Origin: Kutzneria chonburiensis
GTDB taxonomy: Bacteria > Actinomycetota > Actinomycetes > Mycobacteriales > Pseudonocardiaceae
Direction of reading: 5' to 3'
DNA length: 64,000 bases
Assembly (NCBI RefSeq): GCF_028622115.1
Contig: NZ_CP097263.1
Span: forward strand, 2,046,001-2,110,000
The position numbers were made by a program, and so were the translations under genes. The stretch's first letter is position 1, and the number at the start of each line of letters is the position of its first letter. This document shows positions 46,859 through 55,505 of this stretch, piece by piece. The notes beneath the pieces are model-generated. The model worked only from the letters and a program-made list of their open reading frames with translations. It had not been told where the DNA came from and did no database searches.

Positions 46859-47515
46859 GCTTCCTCCCATTGGGGGCGTTGCGTAGTGGACACCCGCACG
46901 ACCGGTTCTGTGGGCGTGCGGATAAGCACAGACGTCGGGCCGTGTGTGGTCCGGTCTGATACTGTGGTATTGCGGTTGGCGCGTTCGAATACCCCTCCGC
47001 TGCGGGACAATACACGATCGGCGGTGGCTCGTGACGCTTTTGGTCACGGGAGAACGGGCACTCATCGTTGCCTGCGAGTAGTCACAATTCGCTTACGTGT
47101 CGTGTTCAGCTGATCACCCTGTGCGGCGTATATGGTCGCCGTTCATATACGTGTGATGACCCGATGGTGGTTTTTTCATGATCGATCATCCGCTGACCTG
47201 CTGGTATGAGGTTCGCGTTGGCCATGCCGCAAAACGCGTCGATGACCGACCAGTTGGTATGTGGTTGCGCGCGCTCATCATTTTCCATGAAGTTGCTCAT
47301 GCCAACTAAACTATCAACTGCGTCGGGGTTTTCGGCAATTTTGTGCAGCGTTACGTGGTAGCCGGGTGTCATTCACGTCAATCTTCGGCACCATGGCGGT
47401 GTGCCATCGGTGTGCCGTTGTCGGGTCACGGTAAAAGGTCACGGTTGGTTGCGTTCTGGTTGGGGAATCAACACCAAGGTCCCCGGTTCGTTGCCCCTTG
47501 GGGCACGCTCGCCCG
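46859..47515. promoter_or_regulatory. 657-nt relatively AT-rich gap with two strong palindromes
   Basis: No gene I trust. It holds the inverted repeat CGTATATG / CATATACG (47127-47134 and 47144-47151, 9-nt spacer) and the perfect 12-bp palindrome ATGATCGATCAT (47178-47189). The block is clearly lower in GC than its surroundings. An 88-codon minus-strand open frame (47106-47372) has no ribosome site or recognisable family. The palindromes may serve the beta-helix gene. Confidence 0.5.
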
Positions 47516-48579
47516 GTGACGACCAACGAGTTCGACGGTGAACCGACCGGGTCGCTGATCCAGGCCGGTGTGATCAACGCCGAGTCGATCACCTTCGGTC
47601 CCGGGGCGGGGCGGGGCGGCCCGGTCTCGGCTCCGCCGAGGTCCCGTGGGGCCGCCTCACCGACCGCATCCGCGGCCGGGACTCCTCGGTTGCCGATCTG
47701 GTGGATGCCGTGTGCACCGGCACCGGAGTCGTTGTGCTGCACGGTGGTGGCGGCACCGGAAAGACCACAGTGGCCTTGTCGACGGCTTCGGCCGTGCGCA
47801 ACGAGATCCCCGTCCGGTGGGTGGATGCAACGCGCGATGGAGCTGTCGGCCACCCTCGATGGCCTGGCCGGCCTGGGTCTGATGGACCTGCCGACCGAGG
47901 GCTTGGTGCTGCACCCGGCGGTCCGCGACTCCTGCCGCTGGCCGCCCGATGCGATTGCCGATGCCGTGGATTGCCGAGTGCTGGCGATGAACTTGCTGTT
48001 CGGGGCGTGGGGGTGCTTGAACGGCTGGCCTTCGACACGTGGACGCAGTGGCGGCCGGTGTGGCCGTGCACCTGCTGGCCGATCTGCGGATGCTGGATGG
48101 GGCGGACAACGACCAGGACTGGATAGTGGCGGCGGTGGCGACCATGGCCGCGGAGCTGGCCTTCCAGGTGACCGGCGGTCCCGAGACCGAACGCTGGTTC
48201 CGTCGCGCGGTCGACATCCGGCTGCGGCTGCACGGCCCGAACTGGGCGGACACCGTGCTCGCGCGCCAGGGTCTCGCGATGGTGCTGATGGACTTGCAGG
48301 ACTACCCCGGGATCGAAGCAGAGCTGCGCGCGGTTGCCGCGAGCATCGCCCGCTCCGTGGGCGCGGATCATCTCAATGCCGTTGGCGCTCGACACGACCA
48401 CGCGATAGCACTGCTGGAGTTGGGAGACCTGGCAGGAGCCGACGCCTCACGTACGTTGGCCGCGCGACACCGAGACCGCCACGGCGGAATTCCGAGACAT
48501 TCTCGCCGTGGCGGAAGCCGACCTCAGTCCGCGGCACTGGATCATCGCGAACGAGTGTGAGCAACTACGGGGCCGGTGA
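47516..48579 (+). pseudogene. Degraded STAND (NB-ARC-TPR) regulator
   Basis: Pieces of one protein lie in different frames. Frame 1 begins at GTG 47516 with 'TTNEFDGEPTGSLIQAGVI', a common N-terminus of actinobacterial NB-ARC regulators. Another frame has the P-loop LHGGGGTGKTTVALS. Then a winged-helix piece (LAGLGLMDLPTEGLVLHPAVRD), a TPR-like piece (ELAFQVTGGPETERWFRRAVDIRLRLHG) and a C-terminal piece (AEADLSPRHWIIANECEQLR, stop at 48577) occur in successive frames. Most of the NTPase core is missing, so this is not only a sequencing error. It overlaps the end of the permease gene by 15 nt. Confidence 0.8.
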
Positions 48580-49971
48580 CAGGTACTCCTCGCGGATCTC
48601 CTTGGGGCCGAAGGGCCATACGCGTTCGGCGCGAGCGTAGATCAAGAAGGCGACAGCGCCGACGATGACCCAGACGACGGACAGCACGATGGAGACGGTG
48701 TCGGTCGAGAGGTAGACGAAGACCCAACCGGCGACGGCGACGATGAGGGGCAGGGGGAACAACCACATCTTGTACGGGCGGGGCAGGGTGGGCTGGCGGC
48801 GGCGCAGGACGATCAACGCCGCGGCCTGGGCCAACGCCTGGACGAGCACGATGGCGGTGGTGAGGGCGTTGATCACGACGGTGAGCGGGAGCAGGGAGCC
48901 GACGGCGGTGATGACGCCCATCACCAACAAGCCGACGGTGGGGAAGTGGCCCCGAGGGTGCAGACGGGCGAACTGGGGCAGGAACAGCTTGTCACGAGCG
49001 GCCTCGTACGGGACGCGAGAGCCGGCGAGGAGGCCGGCGAAGACGGACGCGAAGGCGGTGACGACGATGAGCACGGTCACGATGTCGGCGGCGGTGGAGC
49101 CCCATGCGGTGGACACGGCCAGGGTGGCGATGGAGGAGGACTTGGCGACGTCCTGCCAGGGGAGTACGCCGAGAATGCCGACCTGCAACAACAGGTACAG
49201 GCACATGATGCCGACGATGGACAGCACGATCGACCGTGGCAGCGTCCTGCCGGGCTGCCGGACCTCGGCGCCGAGGTAGGAACTGGTGTTGTAACCCAGG
49301 TAGTCGTACACGGCGAGGACGAGTCCGGCGCCGAGGCCGGTGAAGAACGGGCCGCCGGCGGCGAACGTGCCGGGGGCGTAGTCGAAGGCCATCGCGCCGT
49401 TGAAGTGGCTGTACGCGGCGACGATGACGGCCAGGATGCTGACCAGCATCACGCCGAAGAACACCGTCGTGATCCGGGTGGTGTCGCCGACCTTGCGGTA
49501 CAGCAGGACGACGACGAATCCGGTGATCACGATGCCGACCACGTGGCCGAACGTGTTGACGGTGCCGTCGCCGGCGACCACGGCCGGCCACAGCGCGCCG
49601 AGGTACTGGACCAGGCCGATGACGCCGGTGGCCATGGTCAGCGGGATGTAGAGGATCGCCGTCCAGACGAACAGGAACGGCATCAGCCGCCCGGTCCGGT
49701 ACTGGAACGCCTCCCGCAGGTAGATGTACGTGCCGCCGGCGCCGGGCAGCGACGCGCCGAGCTCGGCCCAGATCAGGCCGTCGGCCAACGCGATGATCGC
49801 GCCGATGATCCAGCCGAACACCGCCTGCGGACCGCCGACATCGGCCACCATGAACGGGATCGTCAGCAGCGGCCCGACGCCGCACATCTGCGTCATGTTG
49901 ATGGCGGTCGCCTGCCACGGCCCGATCTGGCGCTCGAGGCCGGACTGCCCCTGCTGTGGGATCGCAGCCAC
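48565..49971 (-). CDS. APC-family amino acid permease
   Basis: About 468 residues with 12 hydrophobic segments: 'GPWQATAINMTQMCGVGPLLTIPFMV', 'ELGASLPGAGGTYIYLREAF', 'GAEVRQPGRTLPRSIV'. It imports or exchanges amino acids or amines by ion coupling. The GTG at 49971 with AGGGAGG upstream is preferred over an ATG at 50007. Confidence 0.87.
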   Translation of the reverse strand: MAAIPQQGQSGLERQIGPWQATAINMTQMCGVGPLLTIPFMVADVGGPQAVFGWIIGAIIALADGLIWAELGASLPGAGGTYIYLREAFQYRTGRLMPFLFVWTAILYIPLTMATGVIGLVQYLGALWPAVVAGDGTVNTFGHVVGIVITGFVVVLLYRKVGDTTRITTVFFGVMLVSILAVIVAAYSHFNGAMAFDYAPGTFAAGGPFFTGLGAGLVLAVYDYLGYNTSSYLGAEVRQPGRTLPRSIVLSIVGIMCLYLLLQVGILGVLPWQDVAKSSSIATLAVSTAWGSTAADIVTVLIVVTAFASVFAGLLAGSRVPYEAARDKLFLPQFARLHPRGHFPTVGLLVMGVITAVGSLLPLTVVINALTTAIVLVQALAQAAALIVLRRRQPTLPRPYKMWLFPLPLIVAVAGWVFVYLSTDTVSIVLSVVWVIVGAVAFLIYARAERVWPFGPKEIREEYLSPAP

Positions 49972-50037
49972 GCCCACCTCCCTATGGTTAGGAAAGTTTC
50001 TTAACATATAGGCGCGGTGTGCGGAACCCTCACGAAC

Positions 50038-50597
50038 TCACGACACCGGACAGGAGGCGTGGCTTTCGACGGGGGTCCACGGGCTGACCGCGACCTTTCC
50101 GGTGTTGCCGAGGTCGATGGGGCCGTCGGGCGTTTGGGTCTGCCACGGCTGGCCGGCGGCCGGGGCGACGTCGAAATAAGCGCCGTTGGTGGCCTCGACG
50201 GTGGAGTCGGTGACCCGGTTCTTCCACAGCACGGCGGCGTCGGCCTGCTGGCCCGGTGTCAGCGTGAACGTGGTGGGCGGGTGCTGGAGGCTGGGCACCA
50301 GGGCCACGGCGTCGGCCCCGCTCTCCACCTTGACGTCGATGGCCTTGCGGTCCTCGTCGAGCACCCGCAGGGCCGGGAAACCGGTGACCGTCAGCGCACC
50401 GGCACCGCAGTTGACCAGGTGGATCGGGATCACCCGAAGCCCGGACGCCGCGTCGGACGGGCCCAACGAGATCCGCGGGCCGAGGGGCTTCGCGGGGGTG
50501 GTGCTGGTGGTCGTCGCCGGGGAGGCGCAGGGGCGGGAGCCGTGCAGCCGACGAGAAACGCCGCCGTGCCGAGCAGGGAGAGGTACCGGAGCTTCAC
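50038..50597 (-). CDS. DUF4232-like lipoprotein; apparent 1-nt frameshift
   Basis: The lipoprotein signal with lipobox (AAFLVGC) starts at GTG 50597. Mature residues from 'SDAASGLRVIPIHLVNCGAGALTVTGFP' to 'ESHASCPVS' are in another frame. Adding one C to the CCCC run near 50527 joins them through a low-complexity Thr/Ser/Pro linker. The span of 560 nt is one short of 187 codons. The second part looks like DUF4232, seen in exported actinobacterial proteins of unknown function. It would be anchored on the outer face of the membrane. Confidence 0.7.
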
Positions 50598-50671
50598 CTG
50601 ATCAACTGTGCCACGAAAGAGCAGGCACCCGCGTCGCCGAGCGCTGCCGCCCTCGGCGACGCCGCCGGTGG

Positions 50672-51865
50672 TCAGCCCACGGACGCGCCGCTGGACAGCC
50701 GGTCCGCGTCGGTCGACCACAGGTCGGCGCCGAACACCTCGAAACGGATGCGCTCGGCCGGCATTCCCCGACGCAGCAAGGATGCGCGCACGTCACGCAT
50801 GAACGGCAGCGGACCGCACAGGTACGCCGACGCGCCCGCGGCGATCGGAATCTCGTCCGGCCGGATCAGCCCGGACCGGGCGCTGGGGCCGGCCTCGTAC
50901 TCGTAGTACCGGATGTGCTCGAAGGAATGCAGCCGTGCGCCGTGTCGAATCATGTGCCCGTGGAACGCATGCCGGCCGGGCTCGCGCTCGGCGTGTACGG
51001 CGACCACGGGCCGCAACGGCTGTGCGCGGGCCACGTGCTCGATCATGGCGGCCATCGGCGTGATGCCGATGCCGGCGCTGACCAGGATCAACGGCGACAT
51101 GTCCTCGTCCAGCACCAGATCGCCGAACGGCCGGCTCATGTCCACGGAGTCGCCAACCGTGAGCTGATCGGCGAGGAAGTTGGACACCAACCCGCCCTGC
51201 ACCGGACGGACCGTGATGCGCAGCGCCGAATGCCCGGCCCCGTGCGAGATGGTGTACTGCCGGGCCTGCCGGCCCGCGCCGGGCAGATCAACGGTGACGG
51301 TGACGTACTGACCGGGCCGATGCGGCGGCACCGCGCCGGATTCCGGGGCCAGCAAAAGGGAAACGGCGTCGTGCGCCTCGTCGTACTTGCCGACCACGCG
51401 CCACGGCGTGTGCGGCTGCGCCGGGTCGACACCGTTCTGTTGGTACAGCAGGGTTTCGGCCTCGATGAGGCGGACGGCGAACAGCCAGTACACCTCGTCC
51501 CACGCCGCCTCGACCTCAGGCGTCACCGCAGCGCCCAACGTGTGGGCCACGGCGGCCAACAGGTAGCGCCCGACCAGCGTGTACTGCTCAGGCCGGATGC
51601 CCAGCGACGCGTGCTTGTGGGCGATGCGGTGCAGCACCGGGCCGACCGGCACGTCGTCGACCAGGCTCTGCGCGAACGCGATCACCGCGCCGGCCAGCGC
51701 CCGCTGCTGGTCCCCGTTGGCCTGGTTGCCCCGGTTGAACAGGTCGAGCAGGCCAGGGTGGTCGGCGAACATGGTGGCGTAGAAGTGTTTGCTGATGTCG
51801 ACCGCCGCTTCACGGACGGCGGGCAGCGTCGCGGCCACGACGGTGGCCGATGACGAGGACAGCAT
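50672..51865 (-). CDS. hmp: Flavohaemoprotein (nitric oxide dioxygenase)
   Basis: 397 residues: globin domain (1-~140, 'AAVDISKHFYATMFADHPGLLDLFN', haem His region 'HRIAHKHASLGI'), FAD-binding barrel ('YTISHGAG') and NAD-binding domain ('ILVSAGIGITPMAAMIEHV', 'YLCGPLPFMRDVRASL'). It turns NO into nitrate with NAD(P)H and O2. It lies 14 nt downstream of nsrR, forming an NO-sensing and detoxification operon. Confidence 0.93.
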   Translation of the reverse strand: MLSSSSATVVAATLPAVREAAVDISKHFYATMFADHPGLLDLFNRGNQANGDQQRALAGAVIAFAQSLVDDVPVGPVLHRIAHKHASLGIRPEQYTLVGRYLLAAVAHTLGAAVTPEVEAAWDEVYWLFAVRLIEAETLLYQQNGVDPAQPHTPWRVVGKYDEAHDAVSLLLAPESGAVPPHRPGQYVTVTVDLPGAGRQARQYTISHGAGHSALRITVRPVQGGLVSNFLADQLTVGDSVDMSRPFGDLVLDEDMSPLILVSAGIGITPMAAMIEHVARAQPLRPVVAVHAEREPGRHAFHGHMIRHGARLHSFEHIRYYEYEAGPSARSGLIRPDEIPIAAGASAYLCGPLPFMRDVRASLLRRGMPAERIRFEVFGADLWSTDADRLSSGASVG

Positions 51866-51879
51866 GGTTTTCTTATCCC

Positions 51880-52299
51880 CTAGGTGAGTGTGAGCAGCGT
51901 ACTGCCCGTCGGGGGCGCGATCAGGTCCTGCAGGACCACCTCGTCGAGGGACGCGAAGAACGCCTCCTGCGCGGTGCGCAGCGCGCCGCGCAGCCGGCAG
52001 GCTGCGCGCAGCGGGCACGGGGGCGTCTCGCAGTCGATGACCTCGGCGACCCCTTCGAAGTCGCGCACGATGCGACCGACTGAGGTCCGCAGGGCGGTGT
52101 CGGGCAACGAGATGCCGCCGCCGCGACCGCGCGTCGTGGTCAGCCAGCCGGAGTGCCGCAGTTGCTGGACGATCTTGGCGACGTGGTTGCGCGGCGCGTT
52201 GAGGGCCGCGGCGAGCTCGTCGATCGTCAACTGCCGGCGCTGGGCGGCCGCCAACATCAGCACCCGGAGGGCGATGTCGGTGGCTCGGCTGAGATGCAC
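51880..52299 (-). CDS. nsrR: Rrf2-family NO-responsive repressor NsrR
   Basis: 139 residues. Rrf2 N-terminus (MHLSRATDIALRVLMLAAA) with winged HTH (LTIDELAAALNAPRNHVAKIVQQL). Three cysteines for an Fe-S cluster lie at C90, C95 and C101 (CETPPCPLRAAC). It probably represses the nsrR-hmp operon until NO damages its cluster. A weak AT-rich inverted pattern (AAGTAC...CCTCTT) lies just upstream of the start, at about 52315-52336, but is not a clear consensus site. Confidence 0.9.
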   Translation of the reverse strand: MHLSRATDIALRVLMLAAAQRRQLTIDELAAALNAPRNHVAKIVQQLRHSGWLTTTRGRGGGISLPDTALRTSVGRIVRDFEGVAEVIDCETPPCPLRAACRLRGALRTAQEAFFASLDEVVLQDLIAPPTGSTLLTLT

Positions 52300-52547
52300 A
52301 TGATCACCGTAGCCAAAGAGGTATCGCTCGTACTTGTTTTGTGTCGGCGATCACCGGTCGCGTCCGTCGTGACCGTGACGCGCTGGTGATCGGTTACGGC
52401 GCACCGTCACGGAGCGCGTGGCCGTGTGCGCTCGACGCGTTGCGGAGCGTGTCACCGTGAACATCGATGGGGCGCATCGGGCAACTGTCGTTGCACCTGC
52501 GGTGCCGAACTTCGTGTGGAACCGTTGTCCCGGTTAGGGTTTTTGCC

Positions 52548-53420
52548 ATGTCTTCGTCCGGCGACCGTCCCGCGCTCGAACAACTGGCCGACCTGCGCGT
52601 CAGCTGGGCCGCGCGCGCCTATCGGCACAGCCTGGTGCGGCTGGAGATGGCCAGCACCCAGCTGCTGACCACGGTGGAGCGCAACGACATCGGCACGCGT
52701 GGCGCGGTCCGGCGTGGTCGGCCGGTCGAGATCGTCAGCCCGCTGGCCTCGGCCTACATGTCCGCGCTGGACGCCAAGAACCTGGCCGATCGGGTATTGA
52801 CCGCGGCCCTGGTTCGTGAGCGGGACAAGCGTGCCGACCGCCTTCGTGCGGTGCTGGCCGGCCGTGGCACGTGCTGGCCCGATGGGCTCGGTGAGCTGGA
52901 CCTTTGTCTGATCCTGCAACGAATGGCGGGCGAGCCGGCAGCCGAACGCGAGTGGTCGATCGAGGAGGTCGGCCTGGCCGAGGAGCTGTCGGAGCTGGTA
53001 CTGGCCCATCTCGACGGCGACCAGGCGGTGCTCGACTCGCTGCCCGGCACGGACCTGAGTGATCTGCCGCTGGTCATGGTCGGCGACTTCGCGCCACGCA
53101 TCGTCGTGGGCGATGTTTCCGTGCAGCACGCACAATGGTGGTTCGCCCGCGAGGAAATCGTTGGCGCGGATCCGTTCCGGGCTATGCAGCGGCTGCGCGG
53201 TCGGCACCGGCTGCCCCGGCACTGCGTGGCCAGATCAACCGCCGATCCGGCACAGTTCCTGGTCGATCTGGACGTGCCAATGCTGGTCGAGGCCGTGGTC
53301 CACCACCTGGCGCAAGGGGGCGACCTGCTGCTGACCGAACGACCCGAAATGGTTCAGGACAGCGGGCGGGCAGCCGCTGCCGAGCCGGGGGATGAGCTGA
53401 CGGCGAAGTCGTCGGCGTAG
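52548..53420 (+). CDS. Stand-alone LanB-like (lantibiotic dehydratase) fragment
   Basis: 290 residues. The C-terminal 100 residues match the last part of the LanB N-terminal (tRNA-Glu dependent) domain: 'VMVGDFAPRIVVGDVSV', 'RLRGRHRLPRHCVARS', 'FLVDLDVPMLVEAVVHHLAQ'. Full LanB proteins are some 1000 residues and split LanB N-domains about 800, so this is a small remnant or a reduced protein. No precursor peptide or cyclase gene is near. The first 150 residues are helical and not recognised. ATG with AGGG upstream. Confidence 0.65.
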   Translation: MSSSGDRPALEQLADLRVSWAARAYRHSLVRLEMASTQLLTTVERNDIGTRGAVRRGRPVEIVSPLASAYMSALDAKNLADRVLTAALVRERDKRADRLRAVLAGRGTCWPDGLGELDLCLILQRMAGEPAAEREWSIEEVGLAEELSELVLAHLDGDQAVLDSLPGTDLSDLPLVMVGDFAPRIVVGDVSVQHAQWWFAREEIVGADPFRAMQRLRGRHRLPRHCVARSTADPAQFLVDLDVPMLVEAVVHHLAQGGDLLLTERPEMVQDSGRAAAAEPGDELTAKSSA

Positions 53421-53434
53421 CCGACGCTGACCGA

Positions 53435-53905
53435 TCAGCGCGGCTCCAATCGGAAAACCCTGATCTCGCGGTGGTCCGCGCGTTCGGCGTAGGTCGCGTA
53501 CGCCGGCCAGTAGGTGATGATCGCATCCCAGGCCTCGGCGCGTTCCGTGCCGGTGAGCAGCTTGCCCCGTACGGGAATGGTCGTACCCGCGACAGTCGCC
53601 GTCGCCTCCGGCTGCGCCAGGAGATTGACGGTCCACGCGGGATGGTGCTCGCCGCCCCAGTTCGAGCCGACGACGAGGAAGCCGTCGCGCTGCCGAAGAA
53701 AGACCAGCGGCACCTGCCGGGGTTGGCCGCTGCGCTTGCCGACGGTGTTGAGCAGCAGCGTGCGCAGGCCGACCGTCACCCCGACCCCGAGCCGGCCGCG
53801 GCTGACCCGCAGCAGCGTGGTGTCGATCGGCGCGAGTGCGCGGCCCACCGTGGCATAGAACTTCGTCTTGCCGATGCCGAAGAAGGCACGGCGCAGGTCG
53901 GCCAT
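53435..53905 (-). CDS. Deazaflavin (F420)-dependent nitroreductase-family protein
   Basis: 156 residues of the DDN/FDOR family: 'LLLNTVGKRSGQPRQVPLVFLRQRDGFLVVGSNWGGEHHPAWTVNLLAQPEA'. These split-barrel proteins bind F420 and reduce quinones or other acceptors, often at the membrane. Converges on the LanB-like gene with a 14-nt gap. Physiological substrate unknown. Confidence 0.87.
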   Translation of the reverse strand: MADLRRAFFGIGKTKFYATVGRALAPIDTTLLRVSRGRLGVGVTVGLRTLLLNTVGKRSGQPRQVPLVFLRQRDGFLVVGSNWGGEHHPAWTVNLLAQPEATATVAGTTIPVRGKLLTGTERAEAWDAIITYWPAYATYAERADHREIRVFRLEPR

Positions 53906-54182
53906 GGGGAAACCTTAGCAGGCAACGTTTTCGGCCAACGGCACCGGGCGGCGCGCAGTAATGTTAGCGCCACCATCGGACCGTCCTAATCGGTCTCAGT
54001 CACTGTCCTATGTGGACCAACACCGCCGGGCCGCGTGCCGAAGGAGTCTGCGGGGCGCCACGACACGACGTAACGGTTGGGTAACGCCAGTGTGCCGCGT
54101 CTTCAATTTGTCGAGCATTCAGGGATCTACTCGGTAATCACATATATGTCCATCGTTCATGAATGTGAACGGAGTGGTAGTG

Positions 54183-55505
54183 GTGTCCCTGAGATCCCTG
54201 CGACGGGTCGGCGTGCTGGCCACCGTGATGGCCGTGCTCAGCCTGCCCATGGCGGCCGGCGTCGCGTCGGCCGCCCCGGCGGCCGGTGACGGCCTCTGCT
54301 CGCTGCCCGTGCTCTCCCGCCTCTGCCCGCCCAAGACCGTCGTGCTCGACGGCAACCGGCTGCTGGTCAACCGGCTGGCCCTGCTGGCCGGCGAGAAGAC
54401 CACCCGGACAGCGCTTTCCGACCTGCTCAAGCAGGCCGACGTGGCCGTTGACGCCGGGCCGTGGACCGTGGTCGACAAGGAGCGCGTGCCGCCGAGCGGC
54501 GACAAGCACGACTACCTGAGCCTCGCCCCGTACTGGTGGCCCAGCAAGCCGAAGACGCCGGACAACCCGCTGGGCTGTCCGTACGTGCAGCGTGACGGCG
54601 TCCTCAACCCCGAGACGACCGCCGTGCCGGACAAGGCCGAGCGGCTCAAGGCGTTCAGCGCGATCTACCAGCTGTCGCTGGCCTGGTACTACACCGGCAA
54701 GCCGGCCTACGCCCAGCGCGCGGCGCTGGACCTGCGGACCTGGTTCCTCGACCCGGCCACGAAGATGAATCCGAACCTCAACTTCGCGCAGGGCATCCCG
54801 TGCCGCAACGACGGGCGCGGCATCGGCATCATCGAGTTCTCCTACACCTTCACCCAGGTGCTCGACGCCGCTGCCATCCTCAGCACCGGCGCCCCGAGCT
54901 GGACCAAGGGTGACGAAGCGGCGTTCAAGGGCTGGTCGAGCGACTTCCTGAGCTGGCTGCGCACCAGCCAGTACGGCAAGGACGAGGCCGCCGCGAAGAA
55001 CAACCACGGCACGTTCATGGACATGCTGACCGCCGGGACCGCGCTCTACACCGGGCAGCCGGCCGTGGCCAAGGACATCGTGGAGCAGGCCAAGGTCGGC
55101 CGGATCGACCACCAGATCGCCGCCGACGGCAGCCAGCCCGAGGAAGTCGCCCGCACCCGGACCTTCCACTACTCGTCGTTCAACCTGGTGGCGCTGACCC
55201 GGCTCGCCCAGATCGGCCGGCACGTCGGCGTCGACCTGTGGGGCTACACGAACCCGGCCGGCGGCAGCATCGTCAAGGCGGTCGACTTCCTGCTGCCGGC
55301 GGCGACCGGCGGCGCGGCCAACTGGCACTACCCGGATCTCAACTTCACCCAGTACGCGCCGCTGGACAGCGTCCACGCCGCCGCGGACGCCGGCGATCGC
55401 CAGGCCCGGGCCGCTCTGTCACAGGTCCCGGCCCCGCCCGGCGGCGATCTCTACCCCGTCCGTCCGGCGTCCGAGCAGCTCGACGACATCTCCACCACGG
55501 GCTGA
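54183..55505 (+). CDS. Secreted alginate-lyase-like polysaccharide lyase
   Basis: About 440 residues with a signal peptide (SLRSLRRVGVLATVMAVLSL, cleavage after VASA). The (alpha/alpha) toroid signature of the alginate lyase superfamily is visible: 'HDYLSLAPYWWPSKP', 'KAFSAIYQLSLAWYYTGKPAYAQRA', 'GIIEFSYTF', 'NNHGTFMDM' and 'TFHYSSFNL' with likely catalytic Asn/His/Tyr. GTG at 54183 with GGAG upstream fits better than ATG at 54159. The 3' end overlaps the convergent monooxygenase gene by 87 nt. Confidence 0.85.
   Translation: MSLRSLRRVGVLATVMAVLSLPMAAGVASAAPAAGDGLCSLPVLSRLCPPKTVVLDGNRLLVNRLALLAGEKTTRTALSDLLKQADVAVDAGPWTVVDKERVPPSGDKHDYLSLAPYWWPSKPKTPDNPLGCPYVQRDGVLNPETTAVPDKAERLKAFSAIYQLSLAWYYTGKPAYAQRAALDLRTWFLDPATKMNPNLNFAQGIPCRNDGRGIGIIEFSYTFTQVLDAAAILSTGAPSWTKGDEAAFKGWSSDFLSWLRTSQYGKDEAAAKNNHGTFMDMLTAGTALYTGQPAVAKDIVEQAKVGRIDHQIAADGSQPEEVARTRTFHYSSFNLVALTRLAQIGRHVGVDLWGYTNPAGGSIVKAVDFLLPAATGGAANWHYPDLNFTQYAPLDSVHAAADAGDRQARAALSQVPAPPGGDLYPVRPASEQLDDISTTG

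Noticed and set aside
47106-47372. 88-codon minus-strand open frame
   Set aside because: No ribosome site, no recognisable family, and it crosses two strong palindromes in an AT-rich gap.
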